A stretch of DNA of 14,185 bases from Alphaproteobacteria bacterium UBA2784 (GTDB lineage: Bacteria > Pseudomonadota > Alphaproteobacteria > Micropepsales > Micropepsaceae), in assembly GCA_002352285.1 (NCBI GenBank), contig DEIC01000109.1, positions 1-14,185 of the forward strand, read 5' to 3'. A program made the position numbers and the translations under genes. The notes beneath the pieces are model-generated. The model saw only the letters and a program-made list of their open reading frames with translations, did not search any database and was not told the DNA's origin. Positions 12,873 through 14,185 of this stretch are shown in pieces. Every line of letters starts with the position of its first letter. The first letter of the stretch is position 1.

Positions 12873-14185
12873 ATGATTCGCGCGCTGACTTTTCTTTTGG
12901 CGGTTCTTGCTTGCGGCGCGCTTGTCTCGCCCGTCATGGCCGAGCCGACGATCCTTCATCGCGGCAATGTCGCCGAGCCAGACACGATTGATCCGCAGAA
13001 GATGGGCACAACCTATGAGCAATATATTGCCCGTGACCTGTTTGAGGGTCTGGTGTCGCTGGATGCGGCTGGCGAGACCATTCCGGGCATTGCCGAAAGC
13101 TGGGACATTTCGGAAGACGGCCTGACCTATACGTTTCACTTGCGTGAAAATCTTGTCTGGTCGGATGGACATCCCCTTTCGGCCGATGACGTTGTGCTGG
13201 GCTTTCGCCGGGCGATGGATCCCGCCACGGGCGCCTGGTTTGCCAATTTCGGCTACAAGATTTTCAATGGCTATGAAGTCAACACCAGCGCCGTGAAGCC
13301 GGAGGAGCTGGCCGTGCGCGCCCTTGATGCCCGCACGGTTGAAATCCGTCTGGTCGCCCCCAGCCCGATCTTTGTGCGCATCTGTTCGATGCCGATGTTC
13401 ATGCCGGTGCCCGGCCATGTCTATGCCGCTCATGGCGACGGCTGGGTGAAAGAGGGTGTGATGGTGTCCAACGGCGCCTACATGCTGGCCTCATGGAAGC
13501 CGCAGGATTCCGTGCGTATCATCAAGAACCCGCGCTTTTACGCCGCCGAAAGCGTGCGCATTGATGAAGTGATCTATTATCCCACCGATGATGATGAGGC
13601 GGCCCTGCGCCGCTTCCGCACCGGCGCCCTTGACCTCAATACGCGCTTTCCGCCGTCAAAATATGACTGGCTGATGCAGAACCTGCCCGATCAAACGCTG
13701 GTCTACAGCACGGGCTGGATTTCCTATGCGTCGTTCAACCTCCAGAATCCGAAATTTGCTGACGTGCGCGTGCGCCGGGCGCTTACCCTTGCCATCGACC
13801 GCGAGGCGATCACCGGAAAAATCCTGCGCACGGGCGAATTGCCGGCCTATTCCTTCGTGCCGCCTGCGGTCCAGAACTTCAACAGCGAAGGTTCGGCTGT
13901 CATCACTGCCGTTCCCCCCGAAAGCCGCACCGAAGAGGCGCGCCGCCTGTTGGCCGAGGCAGGCTATGGCCCGGATAATCCGCTGCGCTTTGTCTTCAAT
14001 CACCGCATCGGCGAGGCCAACCGGCGCGTAGCTGTCGCCATGCAGCAGATGTGGCGTGAAGCCGGCGTCGATGTGGAGCTGCAGGCGAGCGAAGTGAAGG
14101 TGCACTATAATCTTCTGCGCGAGGGCAATTTTGAAGTGGCCGATGGCGGCTGGGCCGCGCCCCCCGACGCGGAATATTTCATCTA
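12873..14185 (+). CDS. Family 5 peptide ABC transporter substrate-binding protein (OppA-like), 3' end outside the window
   Basis: A periplasmic receptor that captures peptides for an Opp/Dpp-type ABC importer. 437 codons are read without a stop to the window edge; full proteins are about 500-550 residues, so the C-terminal fifth or so is missing. Residues 1-23 are a signal peptide (basic MIR, hydrophobic core, VMA cleavage before EPT). Cys14 lies inside the hydrophobic core and is not a convincing lipobox. The mature protein begins LHRGNVAEPDTIDPQKMGTTYE and has the SBP_bac_5 signature region RDLFEGLVSLD, then ESWDISEDGLTYTFHLRENLVWSDG (about 70-94) and PLSADDVVLGFRRAMDP. Later come VSNGAYML, RVRRALTLAIDREAI and EARRLLAEAGY, all typical of OppA/MppA. 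The start is supported by GGGGAG 5 nt upstream. Permease and ATPase genes, if linked, lie beyond the window. The tandem repeats just upstream may affect its expression. Confidence 0.92.
   Translation, partial: MIRALTFLLAVLACGALVSPVMAEPTILHRGNVAEPDTIDPQKMGTTYEQYIARDLFEGLVSLDAAGETIPGIAESWDISEDGLTYTFHLRENLVWSDGHPLSADDVVLGFRRAMDPATGAWFANFGYKIFNGYEVNTSAVKPEELAVRALDARTVEIRLVAPSPIFVRICSMPMFMPVPGHVYAAHGDGWVKEGVMVSNGAYMLASWKPQDSVRIIKNPRFYAAESVRIDEVIYYPTDDDEAALRRFRTGALDLNTRFPPSKYDWLMQNLPDQTLVYSTGWISYASFNLQNPKFADVRVRRALTLAIDREAITGKILRTGELPAYSFVPPAVQNFNSEGSAVITAVPPESRTEEARRLLAEAGYGPDNPLRFVFNHRIGEANRRVAVAMQQMWREAGVDVELQASEVKVHYNLLREGNFEVADGGWAAPPDAEYFI

Noticed and set aside
12582..13433. Extension of the M3 peptidase to 949 residues.
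   Set aside because: It would run through the tandem array and into the divergent peptide-binding protein gene; the signal helix and ribosome binding site mark ATG 12581.

Overview
This is a GC-rich bacterial chromosomal window, most likely from an alphaproteobacterium. The order is uncertain, though the GdhZ-like large glutamate dehydrogenase and one Caulobacter-like promoter match fit Caulobacterales/Hyphomonadales-type lineages. It holds eight protein genes, six complete and two cut by the window edges. I see no rRNA, tRNA, CRISPR array, insertion sequence or phage gene. It looks like ordinary housekeeping and nutrient-uptake chromosome, and I find no clear previously undescribed multi-gene system. 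The interesting material is between the genes.

Layout. 1-840 (+): 3' part of holA, the delta subunit of the DNA polymerase III clamp loader. 858-988: a multi-hairpin palindromic repeat. 1067-1381 (+): a YbjQ/UPF0145 protein whose stop codon overlaps that of the convergent gene. 1378-2793 (-): a UMF1/Atg22-like MFS transporter. 2883-3728 (+): an EamA/DMT-family transporter, divergent from the MFS gene. 3753-3904: a second multi-hairpin repeat with the same architecture but different stem sequences. 3951-8837 (-): the very large NAD-dependent glutamate dehydrogenase (GDH-180 type). 8838-9047: a divergent control region with a 7-bp dyad around a GANTC site. 9048-9629 (+): a DEDDh 3'-5' exonuclease. 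9652-10515 (-): an S33-type alpha/beta hydrolase resembling prolyl aminopeptidases. 10528-10560: a textbook intrinsic terminator (-) that sits 2 nt before the hydrolase ribosome binding site. 10584-12581 (-): an M3 oligoendopeptidase (PepF-like) with an N-terminal membrane anchor or signal and an Ala/Pro linker. 12761-12826: six tandem 11-bp repeats. 12873 to the end (+): the 5' part of a family 5 (OppA-like) peptide-binding protein with a signal peptide.

How the genes may fit together. The right half reads as a peptide and amino-acid use neighbourhood. An envelope-localised oligopeptidase lies divergent to an oligopeptide-binding protein, next to an iminopeptidase-like hydrolase. The glutamate dehydrogenase that feeds amino-acid carbon into 2-oxoglutarate is a few kilobases away. 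This grouping is inference from position and family, not proof of co-regulation.
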